Below, in pieces: positions 50,041 through 59,302 of a stretch of DNA of 64,000 nt. The first letter of the stretch is position 1, and each line of letters opens with the position of its first letter. The stretch lies in assembly GCF_041929205.1 (NCBI RefSeq), contig NZ_JBHFNT010000048.1; one strand, 5' to 3'. Made by a program: the position numbers and the translations under genes. The DNA is from Floridanema evergladense (lineage in GTDB: Bacteria > Cyanobacteriota > Cyanobacteriia > Cyanobacteriales > Aerosakkonemataceae). The notes below the pieces were generated by a model. That model was given only the letters and a program-made list of their open reading frames with translations. It did no database searches and was not told the DNA's origin.

Positions 50041-50505
50041 ATGAGAGTAGTACGTTGGCAACCCTTCTCTAACATGGAATCACTACGTCGTCAAATGGAT
50101 CAAATGTTTGACGAACTTCTGGAAATTAATCACCAACCCGCAAACATCAACTGGACACCAGCAATAGAACTCAAAGATGAAGAAAATCAGGTAATCTTAA
50201 GAGCAGAAATTCCTGGTGTAGAAGCCAAAGATCTAAACATTGAAGTAACCAGAGAAGCTGTATCCATCTCCGGCGAACATCACTCGGAAACCAAGACCGA
50301 AAACAAAGGATTATACCATTCCGAACTCCGTTATGGTAAGTTTCAACGCATAGTACAACTGCCAGTTCATGTAGAAAACGAACAAGCTAAAGCCGAGTTT
50401 AAGAATGGGATTTTGACTCTCACTTTACCTAAAGCTGAAGAATTACGTCGGAAGGTTTTCAAAGTCAACCTCACTGACGAACAACCGCAAATTTCTGGCT
50501 CATAA
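50041..50505 (+). CDS. hspA: Small heat shock protein, Hsp20 family
   Basis: 154 residues from the ATG at 50041, preceded by AAAGGAG; a TTG further upstream is not needed. The alpha-crystallin domain spans ~45-140 (ELKDEENQVILRAEIPGVEA ... FKNGILTLTLPKAEE), with the C-terminal FKVNL segment. It is an ATP-independent holdase protecting proteins and thylakoids under heat stress. No CIRCE element is seen upstream. A strong terminator follows. Confidence 0.94.
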   Translation: MRVVRWQPFSNMESLRRQMDQMFDELLEINHQPANINWTPAIELKDEENQVILRAEIPGVEAKDLNIEVTREAVSISGEHHSETKTENKGLYHSELRYGKFQRIVQLPVHVENEQAKAEFKNGILTLTLPKAEELRRKVFKVNLTDEQPQISGS

Positions 50506-50550
50506 TTTGAGCAATTGAAACATTAAAAGTGAATTCATAACTTAAATTTT

Positions 50551-50597
50551 AAACCCTGAGTATTTACAAATTGTTTGTCAAATACTCAGGGTTTATT
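50551..50597 (+). terminator. Rho-independent terminator of hsp20
   Basis: AAACCCTGAGTATTT and AAATACTCAGGGTTT form a perfect 15-bp stem around a 14-base loop. It starts 46 bases after the stop codon. Confidence 0.88.
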
Positions 50598-50665
50598 GCT
50601 ACGGGTAATCAAGGGGAACATTTTGCTGAGTGAATTTTCTTAACTCAAAACTCAAAACTTCCCCA

Positions 50666-51562
50666 TCACCAGCCTAACTTTTCTAATATGGGACGAGTAG
50701 AAACAATATGTCTATCTAAACCCAATTGTTTGGGTTCTACACCCACAGCTAAAGCAACTAGCTGCGGTAAATGTAGAACAGGTAAACCTAATTTTGTTTC
50801 AATTACCTTTTCTACTTCTGGTTGACGGGAATCTAAATTTAAGTGACACAAAGGACAAGGAGTTACCAAACAATCTGCACCAGCGGCAATGGCATCCTGA
50901 ATTTGTTTTCCTGCCATTTGAAAAGATTGGGTAGTGGCATAACTAGAAAGAGGCCAACCACAACATTGTGTTCTACCCTGATAATAAACAGGAGTTGCCC
51001 CTAAAACCCGGAATACATTTTCCATTGATTCCGGCTGGAAAGGATCGTCAAAAGGTATGGACTTTTGTGCCCTGAGTAGGTAGCATCCATAAAAAGCAGC
51101 GCACTTAAGACCGCTCAGTTTTAGGACAACTCGCTTTTGCAGTTCCTCTAAGCCAAAATCTCCGACTAACGCCCATAGAAGATGTTTGACAGTGGTATTA
51201 CCGTGATAAGGAGAACAACCTTCTTTTTGTAGGAGTCCGTTAATTTCTTCGAGGTAAGCTGGGTTAGTTTGCTGTGCTTCTTTTAATCGATCGTCCACAT
51301 GACCGATTACACCTTGACAAGTGCTGCAATGGGTGAGTAAGGGTAAGTTTAACTCCTCTGCTAAAGCAATGTTCCGGGCATTAACAGTGTCTTCCAACAA
51401 GCGAGATTCTTCTTTAAAAGTACCCGAACCACAGCAAGAAGCTCTCTTTAGCTCAACTAATTCAATCCCTAAAGCTTTAGAAAGAGCCGCTGTTGATTGG
51501 TATAATTCCCGGCAAGCACCTTGGGCAACACAACCAGGGAAATAAGCATATTTAAGAGTCAT
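50666..51562 (-). CDS. HdrB-like CCG-domain protein
   Basis: 298 residues with two cysteine-rich CCG domains: C11, CCGSGTF and CSTC in the first half; CCGWPLS and CPLC in the second. These bind noncanonical [4Fe-4S] clusters in heterodisulfide reductase subunit B and the related SdhE-type subunit of succinate dehydrogenase. Cyanobacteria lack methanogen cofactors, so the real role is more likely quinone- or thiol-linked electron transfer; a missing-Sdh-subunit role is an inference. It stands alone and is divergent from acpP. Confidence 0.85.
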   Translation of the reverse strand: MTLKYAYFPGCVAQGACRELYQSTAALSKALGIELVELKRASCCGSGTFKEESRLLEDTVNARNIALAEELNLPLLTHCSTCQGVIGHVDDRLKEAQQTNPAYLEEINGLLQKEGCSPYHGNTTVKHLLWALVGDFGLEELQKRVVLKLSGLKCAAFYGCYLLRAQKSIPFDDPFQPESMENVFRVLGATPVYYQGRTQCCGWPLSSYATTQSFQMAGKQIQDAIAAGADCLVTPCPLCHLNLDSRQPEVEKVIETKLGLPVLHLPQLVALAVGVEPKQLGLDRHIVSTRPILEKLGW

Positions 51563-51893
51563 TTGTCAATTATTGTGAAGTAACTAAGAACCCGATCGCG
51601 GTTCCTATCCTATATGATGGCGTGTTTAGGAATTTTGGGAAATTACAGGAGTTTGCTGAAACAGAAAAATTTCCTTTGCGACTTAATCTAAATCTACAAA
51701 TTTCTCCTTGTCCCCTTGCCACTAGGTCAGCCTCAACTGGAATAACGATCGGCTACACCAAGATATTTTGGGTGTCAATCAAAAAATTGGCTATTGACAT
51801 GATAGAGGGATCGCCTTATCAGATAAGATTAAAAAATGCTTAGAACAATCTTGATTGGAAAGGCAGTTCTAGCAACCGCGATAAGGAAGAGCT

Positions 51894-52148
51894 ATGAGTG
51901 AACAGACAACTTTCGAGAAAGTAAAAAAAATTGTGGTTGACCAATTAAGCGTTGACGAAGACGCAGTAAAACCAGAAGCCAACTTTCAAAACGATCTAGG
52001 AGCAGATTCCCTAGATACAGTGGAACTAGTGATGGCTTTAGAAGAAGAGTTTGATATTGAAATTCCCGATGATGCCGCAGAAAAGATTCTGACCGTCCAA
52101 CAAGCGGTGGACTACATCGACAACAAAAAAGTTGCTGCATCAGCATAA
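51894..52148 (+). CDS. acpP: Acyl carrier protein
   Basis: 84 residues. The 4'-phosphopantetheine attachment site is Ser39 in GADSLDTVEL; acidic helices follow. It carries growing acyl chains in type II fatty acid synthesis. It is followed by fabF after ~156 bases, then tkt, an order common in cyanobacteria. AAGGAAGAGCT is the ribosome binding site. Confidence 0.97.
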   Translation: MSEQTTFEKVKKIVVDQLSVDEDAVKPEANFQNDLGADSLDTVELVMALEEEFDIEIPDDAAEKILTVQQAVDYIDNKKVAASA

Positions 52149-52304
52149 AAAACCTTTAGGAGAGACTTTTTGAAGGAGAAAAGCGATCGCTTTTGTAATG
52201 CGTAACCCGATCGCTCCTTTCTAATTTCGGCAAGGCTCACAGGTTAACCATTTTTGATTGTGTTCTGCGTTCTGAGTAGGGAAACCCAAGTTAATAGATG
52301 AATC

Positions 52305-53561
52305 ATGACAGATTTTGAGCGAAAGCGCGTTGTTGTTACTGGCCTGGGAGCAATTACACCGATCGGCAATACTTTAAGTGAGTATTGGGAAGGTTTATTG
52401 AGCGGACGCAATGGCATTGAACCGATTACTTTATTCGATGCGTCTGGACATGATTGCCGTATTGCTGGTGAGGTAAAAGGATTTGACCCCCACGACTATA
52501 TGGATCGTAAAGAAGCCAAACGCATGGATAGATTTGCCCAGTTTGCGGTTTCTGCAAGCAAACAGGCTTTAGCAGACGCGCAGTTTGTCATTAACGAACT
52601 GAACGCAGAACAGGTGGGGGTAATCATCGGTACGGGGATTGGTGGTCTGAAAGTACTCGAAGATCAGCAAACTATTCTCTTAGATCGTGGCCCAGACCGC
52701 TGTAGCCCGTTTATGATTCCGATGATGATTGCGAACATGGCTGCGGGGTTAACGGCAATTCATACTGGGGCAAAAGGGCCAAACTCTTGCTCTGTAACTG
52801 CTTGTGCTGCGGGTTCTAATGCGATCGGAGATGCGTTTCGCTTAGTACAAAGAGGTTACGCCCAAGCGATGATCTGTGGTGGGACAGAAGCAGCTGTTAC
52901 GCCTTTATCATTTGCGGGGTTTTCCTCAGCTAGGGCATTATCCACCAGAAATGATGACCCGGCTCATGCTTCTCGTCCGTTCGATCGCGATCGTGATGGT
53001 TTCGTCATGGGCGAAGGCACAGGCATCCTGATCCTAGAAGAACTAGAACACGCCCTCAGCCGGGGAGCCAAAATTTACGCCGAAATCGTTGGCTATGGCA
53101 TGACTTGTGATGCCTACCATATAACTTCCCCAGTACCCGGAGGAGAAGGAGCCGCTAGAGCAATCCAGCTATGCTTAAAAGATGCTGGGTTAACTCCAAA
53201 CCAAATTAGCTACATTAATGCTCACGGCACCAGCACACCCGCTAATGACTCCAACGAAACGAAAGCAATTAAAACAGCTTTGGGCGAAAGTGCTTACAAA
53301 GTGGCGATCAGTTCCACAAAATCGATGACGGGTCATTTGCTGGGCGGTTCCGGTGGCATTGAAGCTGTAGCAGCGGTAATGGCAGTAGCTAACGATCGGA
53401 TTCCACCGACAATGAATTTGGAAAATCCCGATCCAGAATGCGATTTAGATTATGTCCCAAATGAAAGTCGCGAGAAAAAAGTGGAGGTTGCCCTTTCTAA
53501 CTCTTTTGGGTTCGGGGGTCACAACGTCACATTAGCCTTTAAAAAGTATGTTGCTTCGTAG
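52305..53561 (+). CDS. fabF: Beta-ketoacyl-ACP synthase II
   Basis: 418 residues. The thiolase-fold active site is Cys167 (TACAAGSNA), His307 (NAHGTSTPANDSNE) and His344 (MTGHLLGGSG). It elongates acyl-ACP by condensation with malonyl-ACP. Its stop codon TAG (53559-53561) is part of copy D of the 67-bp element, so the gene's 3' end has been shaped by an element insertion. Length is normal. Confidence 0.97.
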   Translation: MTDFERKRVVVTGLGAITPIGNTLSEYWEGLLSGRNGIEPITLFDASGHDCRIAGEVKGFDPHDYMDRKEAKRMDRFAQFAVSASKQALADAQFVINELNAEQVGVIIGTGIGGLKVLEDQQTILLDRGPDRCSPFMIPMMIANMAAGLTAIHTGAKGPNSCSVTACAAGSNAIGDAFRLVQRGYAQAMICGGTEAAVTPLSFAGFSSARALSTRNDDPAHASRPFDRDRDGFVMGEGTGILILEELEHALSRGAKIYAEIVGYGMTCDAYHITSPVPGGEGAARAIQLCLKDAGLTPNQISYINAHGTSTPANDSNETKAIKTALGESAYKVAISSTKSMTGHLLGGSGGIEAVAAVMAVANDRIPPTMNLENPDPECDLDYVPNESREKKVEVALSNSFGFGGHNVTLAFKKYVAS

Positions 53562-53625
53562 GGGCGGGTTTTGCTGTGAATTCTTTTGCTATGACTACAA
53601 ATTTTTCTACCAAACCCACCCATAC
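53558..53625 (+). repeat. 67-bp inverted-repeat element, copy D
   Basis: Starts GTAGGGGCGGGTTTTGCT and ends AAACCCACCCATAC. The middle has diverged from copies A-C. It begins one base before the fabF stop codon and provides it. Confidence 0.75.
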
Positions 53626-53893
53626 AGGTAAATTGGTAAGGTATGGGGAGACAAACTAATAACCCTTCGCCAATTCCCAAATTACTAGGCAAAAATACTT
53701 GCCCATCGATCCCGCAAATGGGATGATGGGTGATAGTGTTTTGGGGCGATCCAGAGCGCCTTCGCTACGCGAGTTATGAGTTTTAAGTTCTAAGTTTTAA
53801 GTTATTTAACTCAAAATGCAAAACTCAAAACTCAAAACTCAAAACTTGTAATACACTTACCCAATTTCCGAGCGTCGTTAAGAAGAAAAAATT
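53562..53893. other. fabF-tkt intergenic region, repeat-filled
   Basis: 332 bases. It contains copy D of the 67-bp element and, at 53771-53847, a heptad fold-back repeat (GAGTTATGAGTTTTAAGTTC on the left, AACTCAAAACTCAAAACTCA on the right). The rest is unremarkable; a promoter for tkt is expected but not evident. Confidence 0.6.
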
Positions 53894-55906
53894 ATGGCTG
53901 TTGCAACTCAATCCCTAGAGGAACTTTGTATTAACGCTATCCGCTTTCTCGCAGTAGATGCGGTACAAAAAGCTAACTCTGGTCATCCAGGACTGCCAAT
54001 GGGTGCTGCACCAATGGCATTCGTGATCTGGGATCGGTTTATGCGGTACAACCCAAAAAATCCTTATTGGTTTAACCGCGATCGCTTCGTCCTCTCCGCA
54101 GGTCACGGCTCCATGTTACAGTACGCCCTGCTTTACCTCATGGGTTACGACAGCGTTTCTATTGAGGACATCAAGCAATTCCGTCAGTGGCATTCCAAAA
54201 CCCCCGGACACCCAGAAAACTTCGTTACCCCAGGTGTAGAAGTCACTACTGGGCCACTCGGACAAGGCATTGCCAATGGAGTTGGGTTAGCAATGGCTGA
54301 AGCCCACCTCGCCGCTAAATTCAACAAACCCGATGCCACAATTGTTGACCATTATACTTATGTAATTCTCGGTGATGGTTGCAACATGGAAGGGATTTCC
54401 GGCGAAGCTTGTTCTTTAGCGGGACACCTGGGATTAGGTAAACTAATCGCTCTGTATGATGACAACCACATCTCGATCGATGGTTCTACAGATGTAGCAT
54501 TCACCGAAGATGTTTCCAAACGCTTTGAAGCTTACGGTTGGCACGTTCTCCACGTCGAAAACGGTAACACCGATTTAGAAGGAATTGCTCAAGCAATTGA
54601 ACAAGCTAAAGCTGTCACCGACAAACCAAGCATGATCAAGGTGACAACTACGATCGGTTACGGTTCCCCCAACAAGCAAAACACCGCAGGCGTTCACGGT
54701 TCAGCTTTGGGGCCAGACGAAGTAAAACTAACCCGTGACAATCTGGGTTGGCAATACGAACCTTTCGAGATTCCCGAAGACGTACTCAATCGTACCCGCA
54801 AAGCCGTAGAACGCGGTGCAACTTACGAAGCAGAATGGAACCAGGCTTTTGAGGAATACAAAGCTAAGTATGCTCAAGAAGCAGCAGAATTTGAACGTTT
54901 CTTAAGCAGCGCATTGCCTGATGGTTGGGATAAAGTGTTGCCAACTTACACCCCCGAAGATAAAGGTGTAGCTACCCGGAAGCATTCAGAAACCTGCTTG
55001 AACAAATTAGCACCTGTTTTAACTGAGTTAATCGGTGGTTCTGCTGACTTGACTCACTCCAACCTGACTGAACTCAAAGGCATTGGCGAGTTCCAGAAAG
55101 GGCATTACGAAAACCGTAACATCCACTTTGGGGTGCGGGAACACGCAATGGGGGCAATTTGTAACGGGATGGCGTTGCATCGATCGGGATTAATTCCTTA
55201 CGGTGCTACCTTCTTGATCTTTACAGATTATATGCGGGCGGCAATTCGTCTATCTGCGTTGTCTGATGCTGGCGTGATTTGGGTAATGACTCACGATTCA
55301 GTGGGACAAGGTGAAGATGGCCCAACTCACCAACCGATCGAAACTTTAGCTTCTTTGCGGGCAATTCCTAACTTAACAGTGATTCGTCCTGCTGACGGTA
55401 ACGAAACTTCTGGCGCTTATAAAGTAGCGATCGAAAAAGCGAAGAAAAACGAACCTACTCTGTTAGCATTCACCCGTCAAGCCGTTCCCAATTTAGCAGG
55501 TACTTCGATCGAAGGCGTAACAAAAGGTGGCTACATCCTAGTTGATAGTGAAGGTACACCTGACATCATCCTAATCGGTACTGGTTCAGAAGTCAGCCTT
55601 TGTGTCACCGCTGCTGAGAAACTCAGCGCAGAAGGGAAGAAAGTTCGGGTTGTTTCCCTACCTTCTTGGGAATTATTTGAAGCGCAAGATGCAGCTTACA
55701 AAGAGTCTGTTTTACCAAAAGCAGTTATCAAGCGTTTGTCTGTGGAAGCTGGTGCTAGTTTCGGCTGGCATAAATACGTAGGTACGGAAGGCGATATGGT
55801 TAGTATCGATCGCTTTGGTGCTTCCGCCCCAGGTGCCGTTTGTATGGAGAAATTCGGTTTTAGCGTTGACAATGTATTAGCTAAGGCTAAAGCATTGTTG
55901 GGTTAA
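53894..55906 (+). CDS. tkt: Transketolase
   Basis: 670 residues. The thiamine diphosphate motif is GDGCNMEGISGEACSLAG to DDNHISIDG; GLPMGAAPMAFVIW and GHGSMLQYALLY are near the N-terminus; the pyrimidine domain contains FGVREHAMGAICNGMALH. It transfers two-carbon units in the Calvin cycle and the pentose phosphate pathway in the cytoplasm. A clear terminator follows. Confidence 0.98.
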   Translation: MAVATQSLEELCINAIRFLAVDAVQKANSGHPGLPMGAAPMAFVIWDRFMRYNPKNPYWFNRDRFVLSAGHGSMLQYALLYLMGYDSVSIEDIKQFRQWHSKTPGHPENFVTPGVEVTTGPLGQGIANGVGLAMAEAHLAAKFNKPDATIVDHYTYVILGDGCNMEGISGEACSLAGHLGLGKLIALYDDNHISIDGSTDVAFTEDVSKRFEAYGWHVLHVENGNTDLEGIAQAIEQAKAVTDKPSMIKVTTTIGYGSPNKQNTAGVHGSALGPDEVKLTRDNLGWQYEPFEIPEDVLNRTRKAVERGATYEAEWNQAFEEYKAKYAQEAAEFERFLSSALPDGWDKVLPTYTPEDKGVATRKHSETCLNKLAPVLTELIGGSADLTHSNLTELKGIGEFQKGHYENRNIHFGVREHAMGAICNGMALHRSGLIPYGATFLIFTDYMRAAIRLSALSDAGVIWVMTHDSVGQGEDGPTHQPIETLASLRAIPNLTVIRPADGNETSGAYKVAIEKAKKNEPTLLAFTRQAVPNLAGTSIEGVTKGGYILVDSEGTPDIILIGTGSEVSLCVTAAEKLSAEGKKVRVVSLPSWELFEAQDAAYKESVLPKAVIKRLSVEAGASFGWHKYVGTEGDMVSIDRFGASAPGAVCMEKFGFSVDNVLAKAKALLG

Positions 55907-55955
55907 TAGTTTGATTAATAAGATTTGGCAGGTAAAATGCCTTTAATATTTGTAG

Positions 55956-55981
55956 GGTGGGCAAGATGCCCACCTTTTTTT
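55956..55981 (+). terminator. Rho-independent terminator of tkt
   Basis: GGTGGGCA and TGCCCACC form an 8-bp stem with a 3-base loop, followed by seven T residues. Confidence 0.93.
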
Positions 55982-56054
55982 GGTATAATTTGGGCATAAA
56001 AATTTATAATACTTAATTTAAGTTCAACAACTAAGAAGACATTTAGAGGTAATT

Positions 56055-56348
56055 ATGGTACAAACTTCCGATCGCCAAAGTGCAGTATTATCTCGGATAT
56101 CCGATATTGTCGATCGGATAATGCAAAGCCGCCCTGTATATCAGGAAGAATTAACTAAAAATGAAGTAATGGAAAAATTTGCCAGTTTGTTAAATAATAT
56201 TTTACCTGAACAACTTATGGTACTTGATGATGAAAATTTGACAAAAAGAGTAAAGGGAGTTATGTCAATTGAATTGATGACGCATCTATTAGATGGTTTA
56301 ACTCCTGAAGAAGTGGAAACATTTAATGCCGCAGTAGAAGGGAGATAG
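56055..56348 (+). CDS. Probable antitoxin-like partner of the PIN toxin
   Basis: 97 residues, family not recognised. It is acidic and helical (ILPEQLMVLDDENLTKRVKG, then LTPEEVETFNAAVEG). It shows no AbrB, Phd, RHH or Xre DNA-binding signature. It ends five bases before the toxin, with the toxin's ribosome binding site (GGGAG) inside its 3' end. The size, charge and order fit a type II antitoxin; the role is inferred from context alone. Confidence 0.65.
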   Translation: MVQTSDRQSAVLSRISDIVDRIMQSRPVYQEELTKNEVMEKFASLLNNILPEQLMVLDDENLTKRVKGVMSIELMTHLLDGLTPEEVETFNAAVEGR

Positions 56349-56353
56349 TAAAG

Positions 56354-56764
56354 TTGGGTTATCTGTTTGATACTAATATAGTGTCAGGGATTGTTAATAG
56401 AGAGCAAAAAATTTCTGTTAAATTTGGGAAATTGAAATTACAGGGCGAAGACTTATTTATTAGCTGCATTACATACTATGAAATAAAAAGAGGTCTGTTA
56501 GCTGTCAGTGCAACTCGAAAGCTGACTACTTTTAATGAATTTTGTCAGGATATGACAATTTTATTGTTAGATGAATTAGAAATTATCGAAGCAGCAGCAG
56601 AAATTCATACAGACTTAACTAAAAGGGGAATGCCTTTACCAGATGCAGATATATTGATAGCAGCGACGGCAATTACAAGGGGATTAATTTTGGTTTCAAA
56701 TGATTCTGATATGTTAAGAATACCGGGAATTACGATAGAGAATTGGATGAATTTGTCAAGTTAA
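56354..56764 (+). CDS. PIN-domain (VapC-type) ribonuclease toxin
   Basis: 136 residues from a TTG start. PIN-domain acidic residues are Asp6 (LFDTNIVS), Glu43 (YYEIKRGL), Asp97/Asp99 (PLPDADILIAATA) and Asp117 (SNDSDML), so the metal site looks complete. VapC toxins cleave initiator tRNA or 23S rRNA; the target here is unknown. The TTG start may keep it below the level of the upstream partner. Confidence 0.85.
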   Translation: MGYLFDTNIVSGIVNREQKISVKFGKLKLQGEDLFISCITYYEIKRGLLAVSATRKLTTFNEFCQDMTILLLDELEIIEAAAEIHTDLTKRGMPLPDADILIAATAITRGLILVSNDSDMLRIPGITIENWMNLSS

Positions 56765-56832
56765 AATAGAGTGCGATCGCTCTCTACCCAGCATCACCTC
56801 TGAGTTTACGGCTATAATTAATAATAAAATTA

Positions 56833-57627
56833 TCAGTTCTGCTCCTCTACAACTTTTTCCAACTTAGTTCCACAATTCTTACAGAAATTAGCATCTGGAT
56901 CGTGCAAGAACAAACCGCAATTATGACAAGGTATTTCTACTTCATTAGCCGACTTAACTACACGCTTAATTAAATCTCCAATCTGCCAAGGAATAAGCGC
57001 AATTCCCGTAAAAATCATCATAATCGTCAAAAATCGACCTGCTTGGGAAATAGGTGTTACATCACCAAAGCCAACAGTCGTCATAGTTACTACAGAAAAA
57101 TAAGCCGCATCTAAAAAAGTTTGGAAAACCTCTGAATTTATCGGATGTTCTACTTGATAAATTAAGCCTGAGTAAACAAAGACGATCGCAAACAAAGTAA
57201 AAATAATCCGAGTCAGAATTAAACTATCTTCTGTAGTCAGATGACCTGGTAAATTCTTAGGGTCTAAAAACCTTAATAATCGTAAAATACGCAACCAACG
57301 AAACAGACGGATAAAGCTAATATCTATCCAGCCAATAAAAAAAGGCAAAATAGCAATTAAATCAATTAGAGAGTAAAGACTGAATACAAATTGGTATTTA
57401 TCCTCTGCACACCAAAAACGTAATAAATATTCTAAAGCAAATATCAGTAAAATTGCGGAGTCAATCCAATTAAGTAGGTTACGTAACTCCAGAGAAATAC
57501 TAAATGTTTCAATGACGAAAATTACTGATGATAATAAAACTAAAAGTGTAATAATTAAATTAATAGATCTACCTGTTGGCGTTTCAATGTCTTCCAAATA
57601 AAATGACATCTTTTTTTTGAGCAACAT
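56833..57627 (-). CDS. Voltage-gated potassium channel with C-terminal zinc ribbon
   Basis: 264 residues. Six membrane segments; S4 has five arginines at every third position (R107, 110, 113, 116, 119), the voltage sensor. The selectivity filter is TTVGFGD (183-189). After S6 there is a zinc-ribbon with CHNC (234-237) and CKNC (249-252). The zinc ribbon at the cytoplasmic end is an unusual domain addition and may serve in assembly or sensing. Start at 57627 or the second Met at 57609 is undecided. Confidence 0.9.
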   Translation of the reverse strand: MLLKKKMSFYLEDIETPTGRSINLIITLLVLLSSVIFVIETFSISLELRNLLNWIDSAILLIFALEYLLRFWCAEDKYQFVFSLYSLIDLIAILPFFIGWIDISFIRLFRWLRILRLLRFLDPKNLPGHLTTEDSLILTRIIFTLFAIVFVYSGLIYQVEHPINSEVFQTFLDAAYFSVVTMTTVGFGDVTPISQAGRFLTIMMIFTGIALIPWQIGDLIKRVVKSANEVEIPCHNCGLFLHDPDANFCKNCGTKLEKVVEEQN

Positions 57628-58042
57628 AAGTCAAAGGTCGATTTTTTACTTTCACGGGGCGCATTTTGGACTAAAAAACTGAGTTCGTCAAGTCAGGGTA
57701 GTTAAGAAAAGTTTTTTTAAGTGTGAGCGAAATTCTTGACGAACAATGGGTATCTTAAGTTAAGGTGTGAGCAATGGGAAACTTGTTTAATACTATCTAA
57801 ACAAAAGGATAACGTGACTCACCAAGAACTATCAGGGATGTATTACTACTACCTAATGTGCTAATTTTAAGGAAAAGACATCTGGTATAAGTATGTGGTG
57901 GAAAGCTAAACAAAGCAGAACACCTCTCAGTATCAGAAGCATTGGGATTAACTCATGCAACTCCGGCACGGTAAAAAATCTATCTAAGCAAATTACAGAC
58001 TACTCCTTTCCATTCCTCTAGCAAATTTCATAGACTTTTAAT
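57628..58042. other. Intergenic region, no supported gene
   Basis: 415 bases between divergent genes. GTGAGCGAAATTCTTGACGA and GGTGTGAGCAATGGG are loosely similar but form no clear repeat. No RNA-gene structure was recognised. Confidence 0.45.
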
Positions 58043-59302
58043 ATGCGTATCCTAATCTATTCCTACAACTATTATCCTGAGCCGATCGGCATTGCCCCAT
58101 TAATGACTGAATTGGCAGAAGGCTTAGTTAAACGTGGTCACGAAGTTCGGGTGGTCACTGGAATGCCGAACTATCCACAACGACGCATTTATCCAGGGTA
58201 TCGGGGTAGATTTTATAAGTGCGAAGAAAGAAACGGTGTTAAGATTGAGCGCACTTATATTTGGATTCGTCCCAAACCCAGTTTGCTAGATAGATTACTA
58301 TTAGACGGGAGTTTTGTATTAACCAGCTTTATCCCAGCTTTAATGGGGCCTAGACCAGATGTAATTTTGACCACAGTACCACCGCTCCCTGTTTCCTTAT
58401 CCGCTACTTTAACGGGATGGGTGCATGACTGCCCTGTAGTGTTAAATGTTCAAGATATTCAACATGAAGCTGCGGTTCATGTGGGATTGCTAAAAAATAA
58501 ATTTGTGATTCGTGCTTTTGAAGCTTTAGAAAAATTTGCTAACCGCGCCGCAACTAGGATTAGCGTAATTGCTGATGGATTTGTGGAAAACTTAGTTGGT
58601 AAAGGTGTTCCGAGAGAAAAAATAGACTTGATTCCTAATTGGGTTGATGTCAATTTTATTCGTCCGTTACCCAAGGAGGATAATGCTTTCCGCAAAGCTC
58701 ACCAGCTGGAAGGAAAGTTTGTGGTACTTTATTCGGGAAATATCGCTCTGACTCAGGATTTACCAACTGTGATTAAAGCCGCAGCTTGTCTGAGAGAGAA
58801 TCCAAATATCGTGTTTGTGATTGTAGGCGAAGAAAAAGCTCTCTCCAGGGTGAGCGATTATTGCCAGATGTATGGAGCATATAACGTTAAACTTATACCA
58901 TTTCAACCTAGAGAAAAGTTGCCAGAAATGTTAGCAGCAGCTGATGTGAGTTTAGTTACCCAAAAACACAATGTAATTGCCTTTAATTTACCTTCTAAAA
59001 TTCCTGTAATATTAGCTAGTGGTCGCCCGATCGTAGCTTCTGTACCAAGTACCGGAACGGCGGCTAGGGCAGTGCAACAAAGCGGCGGTGGAATAGTGGT
59101 ACCTCCAGAAGATCCGATAGCTTTAGCTTCTGCGATCGAAAAACTATACTACAATCCAGAAAAAGTGGAAAAATTGGGCAAACAAGGCAGACAACACGCG
59201 ATCGATTTTTACTCGTCCGAACAAGCGTTGAATCGTTATGAAGAACTTTTTAGCTCTTTAATGCCGCAACCAGTTTCTAAAGTAAAGCCTTTACCTAATT
59301 AA
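58043..59302 (+). CDS. WcaI-type glycosyltransferase (GT4)
   Basis: 419 residues. MRILIYSYNYYPEPIGIAPL and VVTGMPNYPQRRIYPGYRG match WcaI-like colanic-acid glycosyltransferases. The C-terminal GT-B domain has VVLYSGNIALTQDL and GGGIVVPPEDPIALASAIE, the latter in the position of the nucleotide-sugar site. A cytoplasmic, possibly membrane-associated enzyme of exopolysaccharide synthesis; the acceptor is unknown. Together with the SLBB exporter at the left edge it suggests extracellular polysaccharide production, although the two are far apart. Confidence 0.9.
   Translation: MRILIYSYNYYPEPIGIAPLMTELAEGLVKRGHEVRVVTGMPNYPQRRIYPGYRGRFYKCEERNGVKIERTYIWIRPKPSLLDRLLLDGSFVLTSFIPALMGPRPDVILTTVPPLPVSLSATLTGWVHDCPVVLNVQDIQHEAAVHVGLLKNKFVIRAFEALEKFANRAATRISVIADGFVENLVGKGVPREKIDLIPNWVDVNFIRPLPKEDNAFRKAHQLEGKFVVLYSGNIALTQDLPTVIKAAACLRENPNIVFVIVGEEKALSRVSDYCQMYGAYNVKLIPFQPREKLPEMLAAADVSLVTQKHNVIAFNLPSKIPVILASGRPIVASVPSTGTAARAVQQSGGGIVVPPEDPIALASAIEKLYYNPEKVEKLGKQGRQHAIDFYSSEQALNRYEELFSSLMPQPVSKVKPLPN

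Noticed and set aside
51622..51843. 73-residue plus-strand ORF before acpP
   Set aside because: No ribosome binding site, no family resemblance, and composition like the surrounding non-coding DNA.
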